DNA of 64,000 nt from Citrobacter braakii (GTDB taxonomy: Bacteria > Pseudomonadota > Gammaproteobacteria > Enterobacterales > Enterobacteriaceae), in the NCBI RefSeq assembly GCF_002075345.1, contig NZ_NAEW01000009.1, positions 1-64,000 on the forward strand, read 5' to 3'. The translations under genes and the position numbers were made by a program. The notes below the pieces were generated by a model. That model saw only the letters and a program-made list of their open reading frames with translations. It made no database searches and had not been told where the DNA came from. Of the stretch, positions 29,845 to 37,554 are shown piece after piece; positions within the stretch are counted from its first letter, which is position 1, and the number at the start of each line of letters is the position of its first letter.

Positions 29845-30365
29845 TTCTCAATTTCCTGTTCAAATGGCGTAATGGAAAACACCTCTTTCCCCGACACAAT
29901 AGAAATACCTTTTATATTCTCGACGGCTTTCTTGTCGGCCAGAATGGCGTCTTTATTAACTTCCTCCTTGCGACGGATAAAACGGTCGAGCTTTAATTTT
30001 TTCAGGGTCTCCAGTACCAGCTCCGCGCCCTTAATAGAGACGGATTCCGGTTTTGTTCGCCATGACACTTCACCGGTAATCAGGTTGGCGGTCTTGGTCT
30101 TACCGTCTTTGGTGATGTCTGCGCGATTGGCTTCGCACCATGTCTGAACACCTTTCTGCAGCACGTCGAGTTCAGCCCGCAGTGCCTCAATCTTCGGGGT
30201 GTTCTGGTTCATGATGACCGCTATCTGGTCATTGGCGTCGGCTTCAATGCGGGTTAATTCCCGCTGAATATCGCCAATTTTTTTAATATCAACGCTGGCC
30301 TGTTCTTTGGATTGCGGCGTGTAGGATGCCGCCGCAGCTTTAAGCCGCGATTTTGATTTCGCCAT
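29841..30365 (-). CDS. gam: Host-nuclease inhibitor Gam (Mu type)
   Basis: 174 residues, the Mu Gam size. The protein binds double-stranded DNA ends and blocks RecBCD-type exonucleases; it is a prokaryotic relative of Ku. Seen: a long N-terminal helix rich in coiled-coil heptads (IGDIQRELTRIEADANDQIA) and the conserved ITGEVSWRTKPESVSIKG block. Early position protects transposing phage DNA. Confidence 0.92.
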   Translation of the reverse strand: MAKSKSRLKAAAASYTPQSKEQASVDIKKIGDIQRELTRIEADANDQIAVIMNQNTPKIEALRAELDVLQKGVQTWCEANRADITKDGKTKTANLITGEVSWRTKPESVSIKGAELVLETLKKLKLDRFIRRKEEVNKDAILADKKAVENIKGISIVSGKEVFSITPFEQEIEK

Positions 30366-30387
30366 TTTTAATTACCTTTTAAGTGGG

Positions 30388-30627
30388 TTATTTAACTAAT
30401 TCAAACTCTATATCTTCGGGTTCGCTAATATCCTCAATATCGTCATCGAAAACGACAAAGTCATATTTAAGGGCGATTTCTTTTATCTGCTCTTCAACTT
30501 CACGGGCAGACGACCATTCTGCGCAAATCTGCAGGTATTTATCGTAATCCGCCTTTTCCATCTGTACTGTTTTCCTGAATTCGACATCGGCCCTTGCTGT
30601 AATAACTACACTGACTGTATTACTCAT
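30388..30627 (-). CDS. Hypothetical early protein
   Basis: 79 residues from the ATG at 30627, which overlaps the upstream stop (TAATG). Beta-rich start (NTVSVVITARADVEFRKTVQ), strongly acidic end (FDDDIEDISEPEDIEFELVK), reminiscent of DNA-mimic proteins but without clear homology. Confidence 0.62.
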   Translation of the reverse strand: MSNTVSVVITARADVEFRKTVQMEKADYDKYLQICAEWSSAREVEEQIKEIALKYDFVVFDDDIEDISEPEDIEFELVK

Positions 30628-30917
30628 TACCGTACCTCCCACGTTACGCGGCAGTTATTCACCTGAATCTGCCACCATTCATAATTACCCCGGTCATCAT
30701 TGCCGGTGCCATAGCGAACGGCCTTACCTCGTTCCTGCGCCTGACGGCAGCGGTTGTCATAGTTAACCCGGATGCCGGGGCGCTGATAACCGTCGATTTC
30801 CACGCGCTCCACCGAAAAATCCATCGCGGTAAGCTGTGCGATAGCCGTACCCACCTGAGCCATTTGTTCCTGAATACGTTTGTTATCGCAGTTAATAATT
30901 AAGCGGCTGCGCATCAC
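30627..30917 (-). CDS. Hypothetical early protein
   Basis: 96 residues; start MMRSRLIINCDNKRIQEQMA, with a YGTGNDDRGNYEWWQIQVNN block near the end. It overlaps the DUF2528 gene by ATGA. Unrecognised. Confidence 0.65.
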   Translation of the reverse strand: MMRSRLIINCDNKRIQEQMAQVGTAIAQLTAMDFSVERVEIDGYQRPGIRVNYDNRCRQAQERGKAVRYGTGNDDRGNYEWWQIQVNNCRVTWEVR

Positions 30918-31285
30918 GATACCTCTTCAACTTCCATATCGTCGTAATGCACTCCCGGAACATCACAGGCCAGAATCTTAATGCCTTCGCTGCCGTTCAT
31001 TGGCGGCCAGCCTTCCACATTGCCATCCTTAAACAGATCAATAAGCCCTTCAACGTTCCAGCCCTGGTATGTCTGTTCGGTAAAACAAAACACGGCCAGC
31101 ATTTTTAATACCGTGACGGTAATGTCACAGTCACTGTCCAGATAACGGTCTTCTGCGTTAATAAAGAAGTTATTAATCTGGTGCAGTGACACATCGGTGC
31201 AAATGGAATGGTCGATCTCCACGGTTAATACCGGCGCGTCCTCGTGCGCATCCCAGATGATTTCATAGCGTTTTACATCTGACAT
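30914..31285 (-). CDS. DUF2528 family early protein
   Basis: 123 residues. LTVEIDHSICTDVSLHQINNFF and GWPPMNGSEGIKILACDV match the DUF2528 pattern found in transposable phages and prophages. No activity known. It lies immediately downstream of the transposition ATPase gene. Confidence 0.8.
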   Translation of the reverse strand: MSDVKRYEIIWDAHEDAPVLTVEIDHSICTDVSLHQINNFFINAEDRYLDSDCDITVTVLKMLAVFCFTEQTYQGWNVEGLIDLFKDGNVEGWPPMNGSEGIKILACDVPGVHYDDMEVEEVS

Positions 31286-31295
31286 ATATTCCTCC

Positions 31296-32483
31296 TTAAC
31301 GGATGTGTGGGTTGATGTTTTTTATTACGTCGCCGTTAACCACCGGCACGCCAATAGCTGCAGCTTCGTTAATGGCTGCAACCATCAGGTTGCCAATGGC
31401 AAGCGGGTAAAGGTTGCTGGCAAAAACGTCTGCCCCTGTATCGGGGTTCCTGCCTGCCTTAACGGTCATTTTGTCGCGGATGGCCTGAATGCCTGACTCG
31501 TCAATGAACTCGCTGACCTTGCGGCCTGTGCGATCGAACTTAAATGCCAGGAAGGCTTCAAGGTCATCGCCCAGTGGCTCAAGTCTGACCATCTCGCAGC
31601 GCTGAACCACTTCACGTACCGAGGCGTTGCGCTCGCTGAGTTTGTCACGCAGCTCCTGCTGGCCTATCAGGATGATGGAAAGCAGGCGTTTAAAGCCGTG
31701 CTCCAGCTCCAGAAAGCGCTTGAGGTGTTTCAGTGTGGGAACCGGTAGCGAGTGGGCTTCTTCAATAATCAGCACGTGGCCGCACTGGGAACTTTCGGCG
31801 CTGGCTTTCAGGGCCTGATGCACCTGCGCGAACCGGGCTTCCGGTGACTGTTTCGGGCGTTCGCCTGGTGCTACCGCACGCAGAATAGCCTCGGCGATGC
31901 TGGCAGATTTCAGGGTTTTGCCGGTGCGATCGTTGTCTTCCATCGCCAGAACGTAGGGTTCGACGACCACAGTGCCAGCGCTTTCGCGGTGCAGACGGTC
32001 AATCAGGTCGCGGCGCAGGGTGGATTTACCGGAACCGGACTCGCCCCACAGCGCCAGCATGCCACCGTGAACCGCCGTCTGGAACATCACCTCGCGCACA
32101 TAGCGGATATCGGACGTGGTGAACATGTCCGCCGCGCTTTGAATGGCGGTGTCGTCGAACGGGTTAGTGAATAACTTAAACGCCTTTTTCGCCTTCTGGC
32201 TTAATGACTGTTTTTTGAGTAACATGCTGTCCTCTCCAGTTGTTTGTTGTACCTGAGTAATGGCTGTTGCCTGCGGCCTGACCTCATCAAAACTGTGGGT
32301 GGTGTCCACGTTGTGAGACGCAAGCAGTTCAGTGATCCGCTTCCTGAGTTGTTCGGTGTCACGACGTGGCCACTGCCCGTGGTTTACCAACTGCGCCAGC
32401 GCGGTTTTTGATATCCCCAGTTCACCGGCAATCTTCGCCATGCTCACCGGCAGATACTGCAGCTGTTGTTTCAGTAGCAACAT
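31296..32483 (-). CDS. Transposition AAA+ ATPase (MuB/TniB type)
   Basis: 395 residues. Residues 14-33 form a helix-turn-helix (MAKIAGELGISKTALAQLVN); Walker A is GESGSGKS at 147-154 and Walker B is HVLIIEEAH near 225, in an ExeA/TniB-like AAA+ domain. In Mu and Tn552-type systems such a protein binds target DNA, activates the transposase and confers target immunity. It is larger than MuB (312). Separated from the transposase by one small gene. Confidence 0.9.
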   Translation of the reverse strand: MLLLKQQLQYLPVSMAKIAGELGISKTALAQLVNHGQWPRRDTEQLRKRITELLASHNVDTTHSFDEVRPQATAITQVQQTTGEDSMLLKKQSLSQKAKKAFKLFTNPFDDTAIQSAADMFTTSDIRYVREVMFQTAVHGGMLALWGESGSGKSTLRRDLIDRLHRESAGTVVVEPYVLAMEDNDRTGKTLKSASIAEAILRAVAPGERPKQSPEARFAQVHQALKASAESSQCGHVLIIEEAHSLPVPTLKHLKRFLELEHGFKRLLSIILIGQQELRDKLSERNASVREVVQRCEMVRLEPLGDDLEAFLAFKFDRTGRKVSEFIDESGIQAIRDKMTVKAGRNPDTGADVFASNLYPLAIGNLMVAAINEAAAIGVPVVNGDVIKNINPHIR

Positions 32484-32495
32484 CGTTTATTCCTC

Positions 32496-32744
32496 TCAGG
32501 CTGCGGCCTGTGCCATGTCGGTACATCCGACCAGCCAGTCACTTGATACACCTGCGTTGTTGACGAAATTCACTGTCAGGCGGTCACACGGATACCAGTC
32601 GTAGTGCGTGATGGTGACGGTCATGCCGCTGACAAGGTTCGGGATACCGCGCAGGCAGTAGCTCTTCTCCCGGAAGCGCACTGTCAGGTCATGGCGCACG
32701 GCGCGTTTAACGGCGATTGCGAGGGGTTGGGTCTGATTTGTCAT
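32496..32744 (-). CDS. Stand-alone transposase-C beta-barrel-like protein
   Basis: 82 residues. VRFREKSYCLRGIPNLVSGMTVTITHYDWYP resembles the small beta-barrel after the catalytic core of Mu-type transposases; compare SFRGQEFSVENIPHACVGDK in the transposase next door. It lies between the transposase and its ATPase partner, in the same direction, with a 32-base gap to the former. It may be an accessory subunit or a duplicated domain. Similarity is by eye. Confidence 0.6.
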   Translation of the reverse strand: MTNQTQPLAIAVKRAVRHDLTVRFREKSYCLRGIPNLVSGMTVTITHYDWYPCDRLTVNFVNNAGVSSDWLVGCTDMAQAAA

Positions 32745-32776
32745 AGGGTTCTCCTCTTCATCTATATAAAGGAAGG

Positions 32777-34576
32777 CTATTTGCCTGCCGCCAGGCTGAC
32801 CACGACGCTGTCGCTCATGGCCAGCAGTTCCTGCATAATGGCGTCCAGCTGCTCTTCGGGGATGCCATCAGGGTAATGATCCACCAGGTACTGGTAGTGA
32901 GTGGGATTCCACTCGCGCCGCAGCGCCTCAAATCTTGTGCGTAATGCCATGGCTGCTTTGACGTGGCTCATGGGTGCTATCTCAATCTGGTGGACCCGCA
33001 CCGCAGGTTGGGCTTCACGGCCTCTTAATGGCAGAACAGCTACCTTGCTGTGTTCGGCCTCTTCAATTTCTTTGTAGGGATTGAAACGACCATCGAATGG
33101 TATTGCGCCGGACTTGCGGGCTTTGTCGGTTTCATCGTTGTTGTCTGTGCCATACAGCGCATGCTCGACTTCGGCGCGGTTGATCTGGGTATCGGTTACT
33201 GGCATATGGCCATATTTCTCGCCAATGACGGGCGCGTCCACCGCATATCCCCATTGATCTTTCTCAACGGCGTAGACCGGGATGTAGTTTTCAAAGCCGT
33301 CTTCGTCAGTAACAATGATGCGGGCTTCGTTCTCGTGCCACGGATTGCGGGTAACGAGCAGCTTGTCGCCAACGCAGGCGTGCGGAATATTCTCGACACT
33401 GAACTCCTGACCACGGAACGATACGCGTAGCTTGCTGGTGATAGTGCGTTCTTCCGGTGCGGCGATAGCCAGTTCACGGCAGATGTCTGGTGATGGCGCT
33501 TTCACCAGTTGTTCAGCGGTGATTTTATTCCATGCATCAGTGCGGCTCGTTTCATGCCGACCATGAATGCGCGTCAGGTTGTAGTTCATGCGCCAAAGAC
33601 GGGCGTAGTGGTTGAGTTGTTCAATGGTCTCAACTCGGACAAAGCGCAGACCGGCTTCAAAGTCACACTCAATAATGTCTCGTGATTTTTCGACGGCCCC
33701 CGTAGCGCGGGCGTTGCGGGCTTTATGCTGCAGGCAGCGTATACCGAGTGCGCGGCACATATTGAGCATCGGGGCTGATACCAGCGCGGAGCCGGGGTCG
33801 GTAAATAAAATAGAAGGGATGCCGTGAAGTACATCCATTCCGCCACGTTCCTGCATGGCGTTAATCATGACGTTCAGGAAGTTATCGGCACTTTCGCCAC
33901 CGAAGCGGTACTCAACGTATATCCAGTTGGTGGTGTGATCTATCAGTTCGAAAGACCACACGCGATCGTTAACGATGCGATCAAGGTTTTTGGGCTTGTT
34001 TTTGTAGAATGTATCCCTGTCCATAACGCGCAGACCGGTATCACCCTTCGCTTTTTTATTCGGGTTTTTCAGGTAGTACAGCACGCAAATAGACGCGTCT
34101 ATCTGCCAGACATGGTTAGGATGCAGGCTTTTCAGTTCCAGCGATGGTGTCGGGTGCTGTAACTGGTCATAGTGCAGACGGTAGCTACGCAGCGCCCGGC
34201 TGATGGCATCGGTGGACAGCGGGAAAAATTCACCGGTCTCTTCATCAGTGCGACCTGCCATAATCATGCCGTTTGCACGCAGGGCTTTAACCACGCTTTC
34301 CAGGCTGTACAGGCGCTTGTCATTGTTGCGCCGGGACTCCAGCCACGCACCTGAAATCACCAGCGCCTCTTCACGCGTCAGGGCGCTACAGCCCGCATCA
34401 GCGCGTTGCTTGCGCTGTGCGGCAGGCTGAAATGCTTTCAGCTTTTTGAGTAATGTAGCGCGTGACATACGGAGTTCCTCGCAGGCTGCTTTGTATATCG
34501 CTTCTTTGCGCCCATGACCGGCGTGCCGGGCGGCATCTGCATAGTGCATCAGGCGCTGATTCAGGGCGGCGTTCAT
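32777..34576 (-). CDS. DDE transposase (phage A protein)
   Basis: 599 residues. N-terminal helix-turn-helix (about 25-50), rve/RNase-H-fold core with D160 (VWQIDAS), D260 (ILFTDPGSA) and E296 (GAVEKSRD), giving the D-D-36-E array, then a Mu-transposase C beta-barrel (about 390-440) and an acidic tail. Closer in organisation to the BcepMu/B3 and Tn552/TniA branch than to MuA. It would bind the end repeats at 25009-25074 and carry out integration and replicative transposition. Confidence 0.93.
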   Translation of the reverse strand: MNAALNQRLMHYADAARHAGHGRKEAIYKAACEELRMSRATLLKKLKAFQPAAQRKQRADAGCSALTREEALVISGAWLESRRNNDKRLYSLESVVKALRANGMIMAGRTDEETGEFFPLSTDAISRALRSYRLHYDQLQHPTPSLELKSLHPNHVWQIDASICVLYYLKNPNKKAKGDTGLRVMDRDTFYKNKPKNLDRIVNDRVWSFELIDHTTNWIYVEYRFGGESADNFLNVMINAMQERGGMDVLHGIPSILFTDPGSALVSAPMLNMCRALGIRCLQHKARNARATGAVEKSRDIIECDFEAGLRFVRVETIEQLNHYARLWRMNYNLTRIHGRHETSRTDAWNKITAEQLVKAPSPDICRELAIAAPEERTITSKLRVSFRGQEFSVENIPHACVGDKLLVTRNPWHENEARIIVTDEDGFENYIPVYAVEKDQWGYAVDAPVIGEKYGHMPVTDTQINRAEVEHALYGTDNNDETDKARKSGAIPFDGRFNPYKEIEEAEHSKVAVLPLRGREAQPAVRVHQIEIAPMSHVKAAMALRTRFEALRREWNPTHYQYLVDHYPDGIPEEQLDAIMQELLAMSDSVVVSLAAGK

Positions 34577-34578
34577 GG

Positions 34579-34884
34579 TCAGTTACCTTGTGGTTCGGCG
34601 CGGTCTGTGGGCAGCAGACCTTTCATTTTTTCGTAGTCATACACGCCTGTGCCGAGATAAAACTCCACCTCAGACCAGTTGTCTTTTTCGGCAAAGCGGA
34701 TAATGTGATTAATCCAGTTTCTGGCCAGCGTGGCGGCTTTCAGAAATTCATCACGCTGCACCTGCTGTGCCGGTGTACGGCGGAGTTTGATAATTGGTGA
34801 AGGCAGACAACCATTCTCTTTGGCAAATTCGTTAACCTGCTGACCAGATGTGCGGAGCATGTCTTTAATTTCCTGTGCTTTCAT
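34579..34884 (-). CDS. Hypothetical early protein before the transposase
   Basis: 101 residues from ATG 34884 (MKAQEIKDMLRTSGQQVNEF). The first 45 residues look like a compact helix-turn-helix (EIKDMLRTSGQQVNEFAKEN). The stop is two bases before the transposase start, so the two are translationally linked. Longer readings to 35109 overlap the neighbour completely and are rejected. Confidence 0.68.
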   Translation of the reverse strand: MKAQEIKDMLRTSGQQVNEFAKENGCLPSPIIKLRRTPAQQVQRDEFLKAATLARNWINHIIRFAEKDNWSEVEFYLGTGVYDYEKMKGLLPTDRAEPQGN

Positions 34885-34888
34885 CGCA

Positions 34889-35842
34889 TTATTCCTCTTC
34901 ATTGCCGTTGGTATTATTTTCGTTAAGCCATGCTGGCGGCGTGTGTTCGGTGACCATGTCCGGGATATCGAAGCGAGTGACAATGTCATCCAGTTCGCTG
35001 CGGATTTCGCAGACGAGGCCCGCCATAAAGCTGCTGTGGTCAACGCCACGGTCAGCGGTATCCTTCTCCAGTTCTGCAAACGCAGCCTGTAATGCGCCCA
35101 GCAGTTCACGCGCTATCTTGCTGCTGATAGACGTCGCTTCCAGGCGGGTACGTTCAGCCAGTTCGTTGTCGGTGATGGGCTTGAAGCGTTCTTCATGCAG
35201 CTTGTCTTCCAGCTCATCGCGGGCGGCCTTGAGGTCGGCGGCACGCTGGCGACTGGCTTCGAGGTCGGCTTCTTTGTCGGCGAGTTTCTGCGCCAGCTTC
35301 TCTTTTTCTTCGTTCTGGCGGGCGATCAGTTCTTCAGCCAGATCCAGCAGGCTTTCTTTGTCATCCTGCTTTGCCGCCTCAATGAGCGCGGTTCTGGAAT
35401 CCTCCGGCAGCTTGCGGAACTGGCGCAGCTCGCGGTAGCCGATACCCATACGGGACATGGATTCAAGGGCTTCTTCGCCGAAGGTGCGAAGGTTGGAGAT
35501 GTCTTGATTGGCCTTTTCATCAGATATGCCTAGAAGGTTACAAAACTCTACCCATGTGCCACTTAACTCCAAACCGTTTGGAGTAGTTTTTCCTTTAAGA
35601 CATTGATAGAGTTTATTTTCTTTGACGTATGCTAATTTCGAACTCCAAACGGTTTGGGAAAATTTACCAAATGCCTCAGCCATCTGAGCTTGACCTAAAA
35701 GCTGATTCAGTAGATCACGTTCTTCCTGCGCCTGAATTTCATCAGTGGATAGCTGGGGGATGACCGGAATATCAAAGTCAATGCCCGGTGTGGCGTCAGG
35801 AAGTTTGGCAATGCCAGATTTTTCAACGGGTTTACGTGCCAT
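34889..35842 (-). CDS. Coiled-coil early protein, ParB/DUF3102-like context
   Basis: 317 residues. A helical N-terminal half with TWVEFCNLLGISDEKANQDI and SMSRMGIGYRELRQFRKLPE is followed by a long charged coiled coil (about 180-240: LAQKLADKEADLEASRQRAA). The first half has the feel of DNA-binding proteins that act before replication; no precise family assigned. Four bases upstream of the next gene. Confidence 0.72.
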   Translation of the reverse strand: MARKPVEKSGIAKLPDATPGIDFDIPVIPQLSTDEIQAQEERDLLNQLLGQAQMAEAFGKFSQTVWSSKLAYVKENKLYQCLKGKTTPNGLELSGTWVEFCNLLGISDEKANQDISNLRTFGEEALESMSRMGIGYRELRQFRKLPEDSRTALIEAAKQDDKESLLDLAEELIARQNEEKEKLAQKLADKEADLEASRQRAADLKAARDELEDKLHEERFKPITDNELAERTRLEATSISSKIARELLGALQAAFAELEKDTADRGVDHSSFMAGLVCEIRSELDDIVTRFDIPDMVTEHTPPAWLNENNTNGNEEE

Positions 35843-35844
35843 GA

Positions 35845-36174
35845 TTATTTACCTGCTCCTGCAATTAAGATTTTTTGCTTTTGCTCAAGGCGCTGTTGGA
35901 TGAGCTTATCTTCCCGAATGCACTTATAGGCAATCTGCAACATTTCCATGGAGTGGGCGTAGCGCTGGGTATTACTCCCTTCCGGCGTGTAAACCTCAAT
36001 AATCAGATCCTCTTCCTGAAGGGCATCCAGCAACTCAGATATGCGGGTGGCGGGAATACCTGCCGCATCAGCGATTTCGCCTGCTGTCATTCCGGTGTTG
36101 GTTCTCCCGGAAAGCACCTTCAGTATCCGGGCAGTTCGTGCCGCTGACGGGGACTTGCCTGCGGGTTTTGCCAT
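35845..36174 (-). CDS. Winged-helix regulator, IclR/MarR-like
   Basis: 109 residues. ARILKVLSGRTNTGMTAGEIADAAGIPATRISELLDALQEEDLI is a clear winged helix-turn-helix; a helical, lysine/glutamine-rich tail follows. Two bases separate its stop from the start of the downstream gene. Second gene of the early operon. Confidence 0.78.
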   Translation of the reverse strand: MAKPAGKSPSAARTARILKVLSGRTNTGMTAGEIADAAGIPATRISELLDALQEEDLIIEVYTPEGSNTQRYAHSMEMLQIAYKCIREDKLIQQRLEQKQKILIAGAGK

Positions 36175-36215
36175 TTGGTCCTCCTTCCTAATTACTGAAA
36201 GACTGTTACAATAAA

Positions 36216-36404
36216 TTAAGCGGCAATATTGCTGGTTTTGAGGCCGAGTTTAACGGCGATCTCGTAAGCTTTGCCGTAATTGGCTTTGCACTGACCGTTG
36301 AGTACCTGGTAGACCTGATTCCGGTTGAAGCCATGTTCTTGCGCCCAACTGGTAACGGTCTTGCCCTGCTGACGGAAGCGACGTTTGACCTGTTCTGGGG
36401 TCAT
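36216..36404 (-). CDS. Ner/Cro-like early regulator
   Basis: 62 residues, essentially one DNA-binding domain: QVKRRFRQQGKTVTSWAQEHGFNRNQVYQVLNG. First gene of the leftward operon and divergent from the CI-like repressor, the position held by ner in Mu. Ner-type proteins shut off early and repressor transcription after the initial burst. A GGAG sits just upstream. Confidence 0.8.
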   Translation of the reverse strand: MTPEQVKRRFRQQGKTVTSWAQEHGFNRNQVYQVLNGQCKANYGKAYEIAVKLGLKTSNIAA

Positions 36405-36420
36405 GGTTAACTCCTTTGGT

Positions 36421-36498
36421 GTGTGATTATCATTTATTATGTGTGATTATGTTCCCGATCGGGAATAAAGTAAAGTTATTTTGTATCTATTCGGGAAT
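36421..36498. promoter_or_regulatory. Divergent early/repressor control region
   Basis: Two copies of GTGTGATTAT (36421, 36441) are exactly 20 bases apart, about two helical turns. Next comes the perfect palindrome TTCCCGATCGGGAA (36452-36465), and a half-site TTCGGGAA lies at 36490-36497. A related sequence TCCCGAACGGGA occurs inside the repressor gene (36729-36740). The simplest reading is Ner-like sites (direct repeats) next to repressor operators (palindromes). Confidence 0.75.
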
Positions 36499-36501
36499 TT
36501 T

Positions 36502-36867
36502 ATGGTTAAGAAAAATACTCCACCTGTTGAAAATGAGTTATCTGGTCGACTGCAGGTCGTTCGAGGGAAAATGACCCAAGATGAGTTTGCTAAAGCCTTG
36601 GGTGTGGGTAGGACTACATTGATTCGCTATGAGAGCGGTGAAAGGGTTCCTGATGCCAACTTCTTACAGGCGCTATCTTTGAAATTTAACGTCGACCCCA
36701 GTTGGCTTTTGCTGGGGGCTGGGAAAGCTCCCGAACGGGAACAAGTAACACCGGAGAAGCAAGCACTTTTAGATGCCTACGATGGTATGAGTGAGGAGAA
36801 TAAAAGAGCGATTCTCCAGATTGGCGAATCATTGTCACAACCAAAACCAAGCAAATTCGCTAGTTGA
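36502..36867 (+). CDS. CI-like phage repressor (HTH_3)
   Basis: 121 residues from ATG 36502. GRLQVVRGKMTQDEFAKALGVGRTTLIRYESGERVPD is a lambda-CI/Cro-type helix-turn-helix; the C-terminal part is short and lacks the LexA-like S24 peptidase domain, so RecA-driven self-cleavage is not expected. It is the only early-side gene read rightward. It is expected to maintain lysogeny by repressing the leftward early promoter. Confidence 0.85.
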   Translation: MVKKNTPPVENELSGRLQVVRGKMTQDEFAKALGVGRTTLIRYESGERVPDANFLQALSLKFNVDPSWLLLGAGKAPEREQVTPEKQALLDAYDGMSEENKRAILQIGESLSQPKPSKFAS

Positions 36868-37174
36868 TTGCAATGTCATCAATCTACCTCGTGGCCCACC
36901 TGAGTACCTGCGGTCAAGAAAGTATGAGCGGCTCCCATCAGAGGATGTAGCCCCTCCTGACAATGTAACTAATATTTTTAAATACAAAGAGAGAGGTGAT
37001 GACAGCAAGAAATGACACAGCTATCTCATTTGCGACAAAATTACTTACCTTGCTATTGAATTTTTTCACCTGCAAACATTAGGTTTTTCATGTTCTGGCC
37101 AGAATGCGAAAGCCTGAGTAGGAGTTAATGTAACGGTTTTCATATAATTACCACCATTCAATGGAGATGTTTAT
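36868..37174. promoter_or_regulatory. Spacer before the YecR-like gene
   Basis: 307 bases without a convincing gene. It holds a perfect 12-bp palindrome TTCTGGCCAGAA at 37093-37104 and a consensus -10 box TATAAT at 37143-37148 (no good -35), 27 bases before the lipoprotein start. A reading frame at 36871-37015, +1 to the repressor, is open but has no good start. Confidence 0.45.
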
Positions 37175-37510
37175 ATGAAAGCAATCCCTAAAGCGCCTTC
37201 AGTGATTTCTGTTTTGTTCGCTTTTTCTGCCCCGCTCTTCCTTTCAGGGTGCATCAGTACTGTGACCGACCTTTCGGCGTCAGGGGGGAGTCGAGCTGAT
37301 GGGACGGTTGTAATGTCTACAGAGTACGGAGAGTTTGATTCTATTGACATCAATAAAGAAAAAGCTCTTGCATCAGCTACGAGACGCTGTCAGTCATGGG
37401 GTTACAGAACAGCACAACCTTTTGATGCTGGATTCAGTAAGTGCAGTGATTTTTCTGGCTTTAGTTGTACAAGATATATTTATTCAATTAGTTACCAGTG
37501 TATTGAATAG
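37175..37510 (+). CDS. YecR-like lipoprotein
   Basis: 111 residues. Signal peptide with lipobox LSGC (cleavage before C25 or so), then a YecR-type domain: GGSRADGTVVMSTEYGEFDS, ATRRCQSWGYRTAQPF and a cysteine-bearing end YSISYQCIE. E. coli YecR is a small lipoprotein of unknown role controlled with flagellar genes. GGAG lies nine bases before the ATG. A surface or periplasmic lipoprotein next to the repressor, with its own promoter, fits a lysogenic-conversion gene. Confidence 0.8.
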   Translation: MKAIPKAPSVISVLFAFSAPLFLSGCISTVTDLSASGGSRADGTVVMSTEYGEFDSIDINKEKALASATRRCQSWGYRTAQPFDAGFSKCSDFSGFSCTRYIYSISYQCIE

Positions 37511-37519
37511 CTTTCTGTT

Positions 37520-37554
37520 AGCCCGTGCTGTGTGGGTACGGGCTGAGAATTTTA
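37520..37554 (+). terminator. Probable terminator of the YecR-like gene
   Basis: AGCCCGT / ACGGGCT stem with an 11-base loop, followed by GAGAATTTT. Lies between the convergent lipoprotein and methylase genes. Confidence 0.55.

Noticed and set aside
34885-35109. N-terminal extension of the small gene before the transposase
   Set aside because: Would overlap the 317-residue coiled-coil gene entirely; arginine/serine-rich composition is that of an off-frame reading.
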